Under the pieces are notes generated by a model. The model saw only the letters and a program-made list of their open reading frames with translations. It searched no databases and was not told where the DNA came from. From Tubulanus polymorphus (Eukaryota > Nemertea > Palaeonemertea > Tubulaniformes > Tubulanidae), in assembly GCF_964204645.1 (NCBI RefSeq), contig NC_134028.1, positions 5,678,501 to 5,742,500 of the forward strand: DNA of 64,000 nucleotides, read 5' to 3'. The position numbers and the translations under genes are program-made. Each line of letters starts with the position of its first letter. Within the stretch, counting starts at the first letter, position 1. Shown here one piece after another: positions 12,672 through 25,300 of the stretch.

Positions 12672-15292
12672 CTAATCTAGCTCATTATATAAAGGCATAC
12701 ATTGAGGATCGTGTTTGTAAGCGCCGGAATTTTCTAGCACACCGGAAGGTGCACAGATCCACGGATCTGAAGTTTTCAACTGCCACATTTTCAATTCCGT
12801 TTGAAGCGTGGCCAGTATTTTGGTATACCGCGGCTCATGCGCCAAGTTTTCAGTTTCTTGCGGATTCGCGATTAAATCGTAAAGTTCCCACTGTGGACGG
12901 TAGTAATAGTCGTGTAACGATATCGACCAATGCGTCGGCTGGTGAGATCGGGTACGATTGAGAATATCGAGAAACGTCGGCGAAACGTAGAAGTCTTGGT
13001 CGATCGGAAACGGCATTTTGTAGTTCAAATTTTGAATCAGACGAAATCGACGATTGCGCAATACTCTCATCGGATAATACATCGTTACTTCGTGTAGATT
13101 ATGGCTCGAGTATACGGAATCCCAGCCGGTTTGCGGCTCGAATGTCAGCAGCGGGAGCATAGATTTACCGGTTAATACGACCGGGCCGGCTTTTCTAAAG
13201 ATATACGAATGCGGATAAGGGATTCGGTACCAATCCAACACGGTCGGTACAATATCAACTAGACTGGTCATAGCATCCGTCACCTGAAAAATGAGCGCGT
13301 AAATTTTCAAAGATCGGAATAAATCTCTTCCAATTAAGGAGAGACTCATCGACGACTACAGGGTGATGAGCTTAGGTATGCTTTTTCTCAACAGAGATAA
13401 GGCTAAACTTATAACTAAAGCTAAGAACTCATTTCTACTGAGCTTAGAAATTGACACAGCCGGCTGCCAATCTACCCTATAAACCTCTTTAAAGAAAAAT
13501 TATGATCAAGTTAACCGTAACCGACCTGGCAGCTATAGGAATTAACTGATTACAAATTTCATTGCAGTTTACAAAATGACCTGACCGATTAAGAGAAAGA
13601 AGCTATCATTTTTTTAAGCTAATACAGAGTAGAGACTAGGTGTGATAAATTTGAATCATGTGGTTGCTTATCATAGATCATGCTTATCATGCTTATCATG
13701 GGACTAGAACACATTCGGAAATTCCTAGAAGGCAATAAAAGAAACACCTGCCTGGCCATAGCGTTCTTTATGTGCCGGGGATGAAATAATCATTGGTTCA
13801 GCCATTCCCGGCTCATATAAGTTTGTTCGACCCATCGGAAATGGAATGCCATTATCGGAACTATATATAATCAAAGTATCATTTGCGTGTCCAGCATCGG
13901 TCAATTCTTTCAAGATCAAACCAATTCCTGTAGAATTCAAATGAATTTTCATTATAACCTGCATTCAGGGACATAGTAGTATGGCTGAGGATAAAGTAAG
14001 CATTTCTAAGCACTTTTTGATGTTGGTAAGACGGAATATACACTTTTCTTTAAAACCTCGTCTTAATCCACAAAATAAATCATTGAAGTGGACAACAGGC
14101 TATAATGGACAATTACAGGCATTATTTATATTGGCATAACACATTATTTTCCCGAAAAATAATTTTGGACAACAAAAGTAAAAAATAAGCACTTTGAAAT
14201 GTTTGTGTAATGTAAGCACTTCTTAAGGTCCTTACTATATCGTTAGCACATTTCAGCATTTTGCAGGCTACTATGGACCCGAGATTCAAATAACTTCAAA
14301 TAACGCTGGTGGGACATTCAAGTCAGAAAAAATGTAGCTATACCGAATAGTTACCTTGATCTAATCTGCTAATGGTCGTATACTGAGCAGCGATATCTTT
14401 ACGAGCGATCGGCGTGTCCGGAATGAAATACGGCACGATTACTTCATCGGGAGAGTACAATATCGGTTTCCAGTCTTTAATACGGCCCATACCGGGTTCA
14501 CCGTTACCAAACTTTTCACAAAACGATCCGTATTCCGGATGCGTGTGGCCGCATCGATGTGGATCATGGAATCCAACATACAGGAAAAATGGCCTAAAAA
14601 TCACCAGAAACTAATCGTTATAATACAACATCATCGGGCAAAAATTCTTGTGTAACAATTTGATTCTTGCCTGGTATCATTTTCATGCAGAAATTTTCGG
14701 ACAAGGTGTTTCATCAACGTGATGTTGCGACCGACTTGAAGAATCGAATTGTTTTCTTCCGTTTCGGCAAAATCAAACGGATACACAGATTCGGGCCCGA
14801 CATGTTTCTTGCCAATTATTCCTGAAAATAAACCGAATTATTTAGATTATCTAGATAATTAAATTTTCCGTTTATAATTGTAGCAGATTGTTTTTACCTG
14901 TTCTTATTCCATTATTGCGTAATATTAATGGCAAACTTAGCACTTTATCAAACGAATTGAAATGATGCACATCATGATGTAAACCATAAATTCCATTCTG
15001 ATGCTGGGGAAGTCCTGTCAAAATAGCCGATCTTTTGAAAGAAGAAAATTTCAAATGGTCAAGTTTATGGTATATCCAAATGGTCAATTTTAATGACGTA
15101 CTCAAATGGTAAATTTTTACGCCATATTCAAAACTTTTGTGATGAATTTCGATTGTTACCTGCTAGGAGAGCAACTGCTCACCGATGTAAAAGCATGTTT
15201 CACGGTGAGTCCTCGTTTCGCTAAAGCATCAATATTCGGAGTTTTACAAACTGTGTGATTGTACGCGCCAGTTTCAAAACCGGCATCGTCAC
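12672..15292 (-). CDS. SGSH: N-sulfoglucosamine sulfohydrolase (heparan N-sulfatase), first exon not found
   Basis: Six exons join in phase: 15160-15292, 14898-15031, 14671-14821, 14355-14593, 13752-13927 and 12672-13283 (480 residues). The enzyme removes N-linked sulfate from glucosamine at the non-reducing end of heparan sulfate in the lysosome. The similarity to human SGSH runs throughout: [11 protein letters not shown], the sulfatase signature SSCSPSR whose Cys becomes formylglycine, [51 protein letters not shown] (metal-binding Asp-Asn), and [15 protein letters not shown]. The C-terminus aligns to the last residues of the human protein. Only about 30 residues are missing: the signal peptide and the strand before the first active-site Asp. 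Exon 2 starts in phase 1, so a short first exon should lie upstream, between 15.3 and 22.3 kb. Two introns begin with GC: after 14671 (CAG/GCAAGA) and after 13752 (CAG/GCAGGT). Confidence 0.95.
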
Positions 15293-15869
15293 CTGAAATA
15301 TGAGACACATAATCATTCATTGGCTGCGTATTCTTGCATCTTCTACAGAGGGTTTCTGAAAATTTGATATGTCTAACACTTTTTATTTGTAAGATCGTGA
15401 TAATTAAAAGAATATCTTAAGAATCTCATTTAGGATTATTAAGTATAGCATGTCAACTCGAGGCCACAAAGGTTTTTTATTGCTTGAAGTTTGGGGGTGA
15501 ATAGTAGTTTAGATCGTCCAGTGATTACTTCGTTCACACTGGGCGCTTCGACCTCGGTCAAAAAATTTCAGCAGCCCTCAAAAAGAACAAATTGTTTATA
15601 ATTTTCTGTCAAATTTACCTATTATAACAAGGACGTTTTTGGAATTGATTTCAGAATGGAAAATTAATGAAAACAGTATACAGAGACATGTAAAATGTTT
15701 TTGAAGTGCGGCGTTGCAAATGTCAAATTTAAATTTGACAGCTGCCATTTTGTCCAGTCACATGACTTACTTACCAGAGGGAATAGTCGGACGGAAGCTC
15801 GGCTTAGAAATCGGACATAAACCGGACGGATAGTGGAATTTGTCCGTTCCTGCGTCTCGGTTAACAGCC

Positions 15870-16020
15870 AAATGGTTAGACTGGTTACCGGTCTCTATCT
15901 TCAACTACATATTGAATGGGACAGGCAACCAGTCTATACCGTGGCAATCTCGATGCCATCAGGTTCGAATCCCTCCCTGGGGAGGATAGGCAAAAATCCT
16001 CTACCTTTCAACTTCAAGTG
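15870..16020 (+). mobile_element. tRNA-derived SINE-like copy
   Basis: GGTTCGAATCC at 15963-15973 matches the B box of RNA polymerase III promoters. The upstream AATCTCGATGCCATCAGG and downstream GGGGAGGATAGGC recur at 38990-39110. The segment AGACTGGTTACCGGTCT at 15876 also recurs near 18209. A tRNA gene is excluded because no cloverleaf closes. Confidence 0.55.
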
Positions 16021-16147
16021 AAGAGCTCGCGGTGATTTCAGTGTCTAAATCCAACAATCGATACATCAATGAAGCACAACATCTTATATTGTGTTAATAA
16101 CCAGATTCATCAAATGAACGTATTCTGAGCTTAGGAGAGCAAAATTT

Positions 16148-16800
16148 GCAGGTCAGGGGCGACTGGCAGGGTCGGGCTATGGGTGATTTACTGGTAGGGT
16201 CGGGCTATGGGGTGATTAACTGGAAGGTCGGGATCAGGGGTGATTTACTGCTGAATAGAGGATGTACAGGGTTGTGACGGGTTTGAAACCTAGTAATTAC
16301 TGACACTGATTCAGAGTGGTCCTGATGCTGAATAGAGGATGTACAGGGTTGTCCCGGTTTTTTTGCAGGTCAGGGGCGACTGGCAGGGTGGGGCTATGGG
16401 TAATTTACTGGTAGGGTCGGGCTATGGGGTGATTAACTGGAAGGTCGGGATCATGGGTGTTTTTCTGCTGAATAGAGGATGTACACTAGGGGTGTCTCGG
16501 GGGTTCAAACCCAGTAATTACTGATACTGATTCAGAGTGGTCCGGATGCTGAATAGAGGATGTACGGGGGTATCCCGGGTTTGAAACTTAAGAATTATTG
16601 ATACTGATTCAGAGTGGTCCTGATGCTAAATAGAGGATGTACAGGGGTGTCCCGGGTTTGAAACCCAGTAATTACTGACTCTGATTCAGAGTTGTCCAGA
16701 TGTTGAATAAAGGATGTACAGGGGTGTCCCGGATTCGAACCCAGTAATTACTCATACTGATTCAGAGTGGTCCAGATTCTGAATAAAGGATGTACCGTGG
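16148..16800. repeat. Nested tandem array, about 77 bp and about 217 bp units
   Basis: A unit of about 77 bp (from TGAATAGAGGATGTAC through GTCCCGGGTTTGAAACCC to GATTCAGAGTGGTCC) repeats roughly seven times. A second block starting GCAGGTCAGGGGCGACTGGC occurs at 16148 and again at 16365, and itself contains three copies of a 28-29 bp GGGTCGGGCTATGGG-type unit. The unit carries a tRNA T-arm-like motif (GGATTCGAACCC at 16731). Confidence 0.8.
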
Positions 16801-17113
16801 ATTAGCGGATTTTTCATACACTAATGTGAATTGTCTCTGGCAACCAAGAGTCTACTGCCAGAGTCAGTTCGTGTTAGTTTATGCAAATCCAAGCATAGTG
16901 AATCTTAAGAATCGGCAGAACATAGCATAACATAGCATCACAACCACTGACTGGTGAACTAATTAAGTTCAGAGTAGCTAATTAACTAAACAACAAAGAG
17001 TTTCTAACAATTATATTTACTCTCATATAACAATTATACGAAATGCCAGGTGTGCTCGAGGATTTATAACTTAAGTTTCTCAAACACGTGGACTGTATTT
17101 CAAAAACAGTCCA

Positions 17114-17158
17114 ACCATGGACGTATAAACTATAAACTAGAGTTTATACGTCCATGGT
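17114..17158. repeat. Perfect hairpin, 18 bp arms
   Basis: ACCATGGACGTATAAACT and AGTTTATACGTCCATGGT are exact reverse complements separated by 9 bases. A related, shorter hairpin with the same GGACGTATAAAC core is at 1218-1249. Confidence 0.85.
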
Positions 17159-17319
17159 CCAAGCATAGACCCTAAAAGAGAAACGTCTATAGCACACAAC
17201 CATGGACTCTACACTATGAGAGTGCATGGCTCCCCGCACTAAAACCAGAGATAAACCTGGCCGAATACCCTGGAAAGCATAAGATTTAAGTTGTGACCAG
17301 TTTTTATCAGTTTTTCGAG

Positions 17320-17760
17320 TCCAACGATTTGTGATTTGATGAATCGATTTGAATTTGATACCGTGTTAAATTCAAAGATTAGACCAAATCAAATTTGATT
17401 TTGCCATGATAGATAAAAACGCTTCATAAGCGTTTTTATCTAAGCAAATCGCTTTGGATTTGCAAATCCACCTGTCTCGCTGATTTGTTAAATCGATTTG
17501 CAGTTAGATAAACGCGCGGATTAGTAACCAGTGCTGGGAGACTTGCTGATTCTTTTCCGCCATCTTTACTCTCCATGTAAATCTACTAAAATCAGTTTGA
17601 CAAATCAAGCAAATCGCTCCACTAGCGATTTGCTTGATTAGTCAAATCGATTTGAGTAATCATTCAAATAAATGCATTGATTAGCTGAATCGATTTGATA
17701 AATCAAGTAGAGAAATGCGCAGTATTCAATATCTAGATAAAAGCGCCTATATGAATTATA
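17320..17760. repeat. Hairpin cluster with AAATCGATTTG motifs
   Basis: It contains two perfect stem-loops: GATAAAAACGCTT / AAGCGTTTTTATC at about 17411-17440, and AATCAAGCAAATCGCT / AGCGATTTGCTTGATT at about 17603-17640. CGATTTG or CAAATCG recurs more than ten times in both orientations. This looks like nested foldback elements. Confidence 0.65.
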
Positions 17761-20700
17761 CGATTTTACTTAAAATCAAATTTTTTGACGTGATAGATTT
17801 GCCTTATGGTAAATATCTTTAAGGAAACATATATTGAGGTGGCGCTAGCGTGAACGGATCGAAAAAATCTTCAACTAGCAAGTGTCATTTGACAACTAGC
17901 AATTGGCAACAAGCCTTACTAGCAAATGGCAACTAGCAATTGCCAACTGGCATGGCATACCTTCCATAGTAGGAAATGTCCATTGCACCTATTAGTCAGT
18001 CTGCTCCGTGTCACATGGAAGCGAATGCGTTCACGGCTTTAAACTGATTAAAATCTATATTTGCCGAAAAAATGTCTAGCGTGTGAGAATTACAAGTGGA
18101 AGGAAAATGCTACTTCATGTATTTCTAGTCAATGGAGCAAAGCCATTAGGTTAGTATTGACAAGAAGCTCCAACCCGGAGCGCTTCCCTGTTAGCGTTCA
18201 AACATTATGTAGACTGGTTACCGGTCTAGGCAACCAATCTACCAAATGGTTACATCGCAGCTAAACAAACGGTATTCATATCTCGGAGTATTATTAATGT
18301 TGGGGTAACCGAATATACGTCAAAAATACTGGTTTCTTATCTTTTTAGAAAAAGTGAAATATAGGGAAATTTGCTGCTGTCGGTATGTAGCGTTTCCTTA
18401 TTTCTTTTTCTTTTAAATATTTTCGAATGGATACTGGAATAGGCCTTTTTTGGCAAATTTGTAAAAAAAGTTTCAAACAGAAACACCGACTGGGGAAAAA
18501 GTGCAGCTCCGCACCTCTCCGCGTAAACGGTTCAATCAATTACGTTAAATATCATTGTTTCAGATTCAAAATGTCATCAGCAATTCAGTACATTGCCATT
18601 GGTTAATTTTAAGATATCCTCACTAGAGAGAGTAGAAAGATTTTAGCAGATTGCGTCAATCACGAGAGGTGCAGATCTGCACTTTTAGCTAAATTGCTGA
18701 CAACCACACGACACAAAAGAACTCAAAAAGGGGTGTGAGGCAATTTTCTTAATGCAAGTGCAACAGCATCTAGGGACGGCAAATATGAAATAGATACAAG
18801 GGAGCCAACCCCTCACTGGATAATCCGAGCTTAGGTGTGTCACTTCAACAGTTAGTAACTGCGCTAGACTATTTGGCGGTCAAATATTTACGACTTTTTC
18901 GTTGTGCCAACGGTGCTGGTACCGGCACTCCAATAGTGATTTCTACAGTGCCCTTTCCTTAGATTGAAAGAGACGCCATTTTTTTAACTGGCGCTCTGAA
19001 TAGGATCATGAGTGGCTTAGAATGGGACCACAAAATGCTTAGCTTTTACCAGTACAACTGTAGACACATTATGTTTTCATAGAAATAACAAATCTCTGCG
19101 CTTTTCCAAGTAGTTTATGTAGGTTGCAATGTGCTACAATTTATAAATCGTTAGTCTAACTATGATAAGCATTTTTATCGGGTGAGCTTAAACCAACCCG
19201 ATTTTGAACCTAAAACCAATAAACGATGGGTCCATTACGCTACTGCATTGTTGGTAAAGGCAGTAAAAGGTTTAATACAATTAACACCAGCAATTAGGCC
19301 TAAGTCGCTCACTAATTAGGCAACTCGTACTAAGATCTCATCTTCAGATTCACTTGTAGCGTCTTCTAACTGTTTGCGATGTATCGTTTGCCTCTGTTGA
19401 TCACTATTGATTCTGAACCACTTGATGTGACTTGTTGTGCATTGGTGTGTAATATCGATAAGAACGCTTGAACAGCTTCATCAATCACATATCGACATTG
19501 ACATAGATTTCATTCGTAGCGTGAAAAGTCATCGAAGTACGCGATATTGCGCTATCCTACTTTTACATTAGACTCGGGTTTCTTGAATGAATCTGGAAAA
19601 ACTGATGTAAATTGAATCAAATTTTCTCATCTTGGTTGCTAGTTTTCAGTTGTTCATGTAGCCGATTAATTAGAACTTTTATATTATATTTAGTGAAAAT
19701 ATTATAATCGTATTTAATCTTTAAACTTCCAAGAAAAAATGTAAAAGTAAGATTGAGGACCTATTCTATCGTTTCGGTATTTCAACTTTTAACAATAGTT
19801 TCAACAATAGTTTCATTGGCTACTAAATAAAAACAGAGGCAGGGGGGATACAGGGAGTAGTAATTTTCCCGTGCTCTTTCGAAAATACGGTGGCAAAATT
19901 TTTCAGGGCATATTTTTGTCACCCATTACTGATAAGACCGCGGTCTGCGGCACAAGATTCAGCTTAACTCTTTTATTAAGTTACCCTGAAGTGCCTAGAT
20001 ATTGTATGAAAATGCCCTTACATTTCAAAAAATTTTCGAAACCTTGTTTTGGCTGTACTTAACTTGCCCTTTTTCGGTATGTATGCCCTTTTCATTGATT
20101 TGTATCCTGTCAAAGTTTGCCCAACTGGATTCGCTCCAGGGGAAGTTAAGTAAAATCAATCAATACGTTTCGATCGGTAGGCCTACAAGCTGATGATACA
20201 TGTCTAATTGCTAATGAAAGTTTTATGTGTCACATGTTACAAATGACGGGCACGCCAGAACGATATGATCATCGATATTATTGAAACGACGCCGGTCACA
20301 GCTGCGGTAGTCGGAAACACGTGCCGGTTTTTCAGCGTAGCCATCTCAACCGACGCGTCGTCGTAAATAACGTTAATACAAGAAATGAATATCGATCTAT
20401 CGATCGATCGCGGCGTTTTATTCCGCGAATGAAACTCTTTCTCGCGTATCAGAATTCCGCATTATTCTCGGCTGATCGATTGAAGAATGGATGCAGGGTC
20501 TCTACGGTCCAGCGGTTGCCGTCGAGCTTCGTAGGCTTTATAGGCCTATAACGATGGTGACTAAGTTCGATCGGTTTCGCGTCTTTTAAGGGATAGGTCA
20601 ATGAGATTTCCGTTGTATCGAGTGCGGAATTATCAATGAACTTTGTGTCGCGGGGCGGAAGAGACATCGATTCAGTGGCAGTCGAAGAGAAAGTATCTAT

Positions 20701-22315
20701 CGACGCCCACGCACGCGCCGATCAGTAGGTAAGGAGACGAGTGTCAGAAATTTCTCTGATCGTCGCGATACAACGAGCACCACTCGACTGCATCGCGGCT
20801 TTAATGCTGCTGCACCGTATTTATACGATTTCTACGAACACCTTCGAGTCTATTCGCGGCTCTATTTCTGATGATTTCACAAGGGGTCGAAAAATCCCAA
20901 AGTTAATTTTCGACGATGGATACGATGATGCTAGTTACCACATCGCATTGTAAGCAGCGGTTAGGCTTTCTATGAATTCTGGATTTATGCCGATAATCGA
21001 ATCAGTCTTAAGCGGCGCGGGGCTTGCTGCGATAGAGTTCGGTTATCAAAAATAATTTCCTAGCTGATATATTTGATGACGTCAAATATAGAATATAGAA
21101 TTGTCCTTTAAGCTGCTCTCAGGACGTGTGTAAGTAACTCTAGTGACTAGAGCGATGGCGATAGAATTCTAATGAAAGTCATTTGATTTTAATTTCATTG
21201 GATGATTGATATGGAAGCTCGTGCGATGAATAATCTGTAGGCTAAATGGCAGTGTATTATTGTGGTCACATCGTGTACAAGCGGTCATTCGATATTTTGT
21301 CGGTGTGAGGCTTACGAACGTGGATTAAGTCGTCTTAGAGAGCGAAATTCCTCGAGATTATTTCGCATTGATATACTCATTGTAATTGTAAGCGCGCCAC
21401 AGGTGTTTACGAACGAGGCAGTAAGTTGTAATAGTGTGCTGCCTTGAATAACGGACCGAGTGCTAAAGTGGCACATTAGAAAAAATCAGACATGTTCGGC
21501 TATGGACGCGAGGAAAACTGCTTGACGGAAATATTATCAAATTTCAAAATGATATCGTCGTTTCTAATACGGATATTTAAGAATGCGTTTTAGGAATAAG
21601 AATTGCTCGGTGAATCTAAGGCCGAATCAAAACGGTGTGTATGTTTGAAATTCGGCGTCGATTTCGTGTTTAGTAATCGGCGCAGGCGATCTTTTAGTAG
21701 ATGTAAGTCAATATTTGAAACACGAACACAAATACATAAAACAGAAACCTATGAAGCGCTAAATCAATATTATCAAGTTTCGAACGTTGCCAATTGATTG
21801 GCCATTATCGTTAATGACGTCAGACCTCGCGATCGCAAAATGTAAAAAAAGCTCGTATATTATCCGATAACAATTGTTCCTATCATTGTTATGTTTACCT
21901 GCGCTGATTCGTTGAGCTAATTAGATAGTCTCTCGTTAAGAACTTATTTATGATTTTCGTACCTACGTAAAACTTTGAAAAGGCTGCGTCGATCGCAAAC
22001 GCGTATAACTTGTAACGTTTGCGACACCGGTAAAAATCCGGTATCTACGAAAAGAAATCGGACGTTGAACGTTTTGCGAATTCATCTATTTGCAGACGAC
22101 TTTTCGGATTATTAAAGGCTGGTATATGTTTACTTCTAACTTCTACTAAACATCTCCAGCAAGTTTTATCGAAAACGATCCGTACGATTCATTGGTTATT
22201 GGCGTATTTTGTGAGAAAAACAATACGGAAAGAATAATATCGTGCGGCAGTTTTGTTTGGTCTCGCGGAAAAATTGCCCTCGCAGAATCATTTATATCTC
22301 CCGTAAATAGACAAA

Positions 22316-25300
22316 ATGACTGGTGGGGAAATAACGCTTCACGAGATTAATGTTAGCTATAAACCGTCGTCGACGAAACCGAACGGCAGTCAATCTAATA
22401 ATGATGAACCAGCGGCGGCAGTCATCGATGGTACGTAGGCTGAACGTAGTAGTTACTCAATCCCCTGCAGTCCGCTCAGATCAATCTGACACAATGCCAG
22501 TAACGACTCCTTTTTCTTTAATGTCATTCATTTATCGATAGGTCGTAGCAAATGCTTTCTTGCTACAATCTGTAGTGATCGGTGCGGTTTTGACAAACAT
22601 ATTGCATCGGTTCTAATTTGAATGACTACAGCCCGATTTCAGATAGAAATCAGGTAACTTCTGTATAAGTTTGTTGATTGGAAATGTTTTCATTTGTCAC
22701 CAAATTGGCAGTTACTGTAGACGTTATGATAACTTCATAAAGCTGGGTTAATCTTGCGAACTTGTCGCACGCTAGGGGACTCTTTTGAACAGGGGCAGCT
22801 CCATGGGGTCTTGTGAGACTTGAAGTCCATCAAATCTTTGAGTGCCATTGTTCGTTTTATTAACAAACAAAAAATGGGGATTTTTGACATGAAAGTGTCA
22901 TTTGGGATGTTACAAGATCCTGTTACAAGTTACCACCAAGAAACAGCTGGGGTGTACAGTTTGATTTGCCCTTCAGCGTGGAAGTGATGTTATATTGCCT
23001 TTGAACATCAAAGTGCCCTTTTGCAATGTGACAAGTTCTTCAAATTTAGCCCCTGCATGCACCCGTGTTGAACTCACCGAATTCAATTTTTCCTTTAGTT
23101 TTAAGGTGGATAGGTGAATTCTGGAAAGGAATTCTGAAATAGACATTTTACATCAATGTTTCCGCTACCAGATTTCGTTGTCAGGCAGGTGGCCAGGTGT
23201 TTACTTCGTAAGCTCTCCCCTCTTCATAAGCCAACTATTGAAGTACTTGTTAGGCTTGTGCACCTGCACCCCGACTGTCAACTGAAATGTAGAAATTGAT
23301 ATTTTCAAATCCAGCTTGTTGATCCCCCGGGTATAGAAAAGTTGAGGATTCATATTTGGAAAAAATGTGCATCGATTGTATCGGGTTTATTTTATTACGA
23401 GGAACATTTTCATATTTAGTGCATTTCATGTTAAAATGAAACTGGACAAAGCTACCCTGGGTTATGTTCTTTGAATGTTTGTTTGATTAGAAGGCAAATC
23501 ATTTCAATGTCCACTGACATAAGTACCTGATATACTAAAAAAAATATCCACTGATAATAACGAAGTCAGTTGATAAATAGGCCTGTACTCAAATTGTGTC
23601 TGTTTTTGGGTTATGACTTATGACTGATAAGTACGTATGGTTTAAATATGCAGGACACGGTTAGATAGTTAGTCTAAACACAAAGTTAACTTCCTTTACT
23701 GATTGGGAATAAGGCTGGAAGACATCGTAAAAGTCTTTCCTGCCGTCGACTGACATGAAATCAAACCGAGTATTGATCATCAATACATCGCAATGTGAAC
23801 TAAATGATACGAATAATTATTCAGATTCAGGTAATTCTGTATTCATTATTCTGAAGGTCGTTCCGTAATCGCTATTCAGAAGGTGTTTTCTGGAGGTAAT
23901 CAATTTTGTGCATATCTATTTTTTGGAATATCTGCTAGAACCTCGAGAATCTTTGTATGCGTAGGCCTATATGTTTGTTTATCTTGCATTACCTCGTTCG
24001 TATCTCGGTTTCCCAAGATTGACCCTATTTGACGGGGCGGCAGTGTTGTCCGCACTCTAGTGTAATCAGCCAGCAGGACTCGAACCCGCTTGTCACCCAG
24101 CACAAAAAATTCATAAAGACTAGTCTTTATGAATTTTTGTCAGCACTGATAGTCAATACGACAACAACATCACATCTTATCCTAGTGAGCTACTGGAGGC
24201 CTGAACATTGATCCGATAAAAATTCCTACACGGCCCATCACTTTATACCTGAAAATGTTAGATTCAGATGGGATATTATTCAAACCCACTGTATTGGTAT
24301 TGATGATGATTGAAGCAAGAAACATTGATTTGTTTCAGTATTGATCCAGGGTTTCTATTGAAAACCTAGAAGTTGAGGCCGAGTTAGAGATGTGATCTGT
24401 GATTATTTGCTCTCGCATCAATATTCCGTGCGTTAGTGGCAATATGAATGTCCGATTTCTATCACTGGTTCCTCTGATATGCGGCTGTATAGCGTGCATG
24501 TAAATTAGCTACTTTCACGAGAGCAGCTAGCAGTGCATTCCTATGCTGACCATCAATGTGATAGACAGCGACTCTGACGTATCTATTCAATAGTGGAAAA
24601 TGATTTATGATTTCCCAGTAGCAACCTAAAAGATATGATTATTATCAGATAAAGAATATGTGCTCCATATGGTCGTGTAGGCTGTGGTGCTAGTATTTAA
24701 CCATGTTTAGCACATCAGGGAGTTGGATATCATAAGGGAAATGAAAATTGAATACAAGAAAGATTCATGTTTTACTGTGCGTTTTGTCGTCTAGTGGATG
24801 ACTTAATTGTTTGAAAAGCAGACAAGATGTCTCACACTTGTGTATGACATATTGAGAATCGTTATGCAGCATGGTAGTTTATGACATGTGATGTTGTGAA
24901 TGGTTGAATACTTGATCGAAATTTTGCACGCATCAATTTCTCGATTGAAAATGATGTATTTTTGATATAGTGCTTCAATGATGGGAATATGACATGTATT
25001 TTAGCTGTAACATTAACATCTCTCTCCATCAACGAGAAGCACTGTCACCAAACATTATTGGAGCCAAATGTGAACTTGTGTTTGAGATATGTATTGATTG
25101 AAAAATGGCAGTAAGACTAATTGATATTTGTCTATGAATGGTTTTAAATCTCAGGGTTCCTGCGGGTCCTCGAATACCCTAAGATTTCAGAAATTCATCA
25201 AAATCTTAGCGGTGAAATGCCTTGAAATTTTAAGGCTAGTCCTAAGTCGTTAGATTGATATGCCATAACACGAAGGTCTTCAGACTAAACCTTGGCTTCA

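Larger units (their letters stand above)
15293..22315. other. Head-to-head region between SGSH and SLC26A11-like gene
   Basis: It should contain the SGSH signal-peptide exon, which I could not identify, and the promoters of both genes. It also holds a SINE-like copy, a tandem array, a cluster of perfect hairpins near 17.1-17.7 kb, and a CpG-richer zone at about 20.2-22.3 kb. A sequence like a 5' splice donor (ATCAGTAG/GTAAGG at 20729) and an acceptor-like CCCTCGCAG at 22285 could bound a 5' UTR intron of the SLC26A11-like gene (inference). Confidence 0.5.

Noticed and set aside
15779-15850. Minus-strand segment ending in a perfect donor (CTCTG/GTAAGTAAG) as first SGSH exon
   Set aside because: The phase fits, but the encoded peptide (YPSGLCPISKPSFRPTIPSG) has no signal peptide and no similarity to the SGSH N-terminus.
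15955-15980. tRNA gene
   Set aside because: Only a B box is convincing; no acceptor stem or anticodon arm can be folded.
16148-16800. CRISPR-like array
   Set aside because: Repeats are contiguous with no unique spacers, and the genome is eukaryotic.
22900-22970. Minus-strand QLFLGG followed by a GT donor as SGSH first exon
   Set aside because: It lies beyond the transporter start, has a weak donor and no signal peptide.
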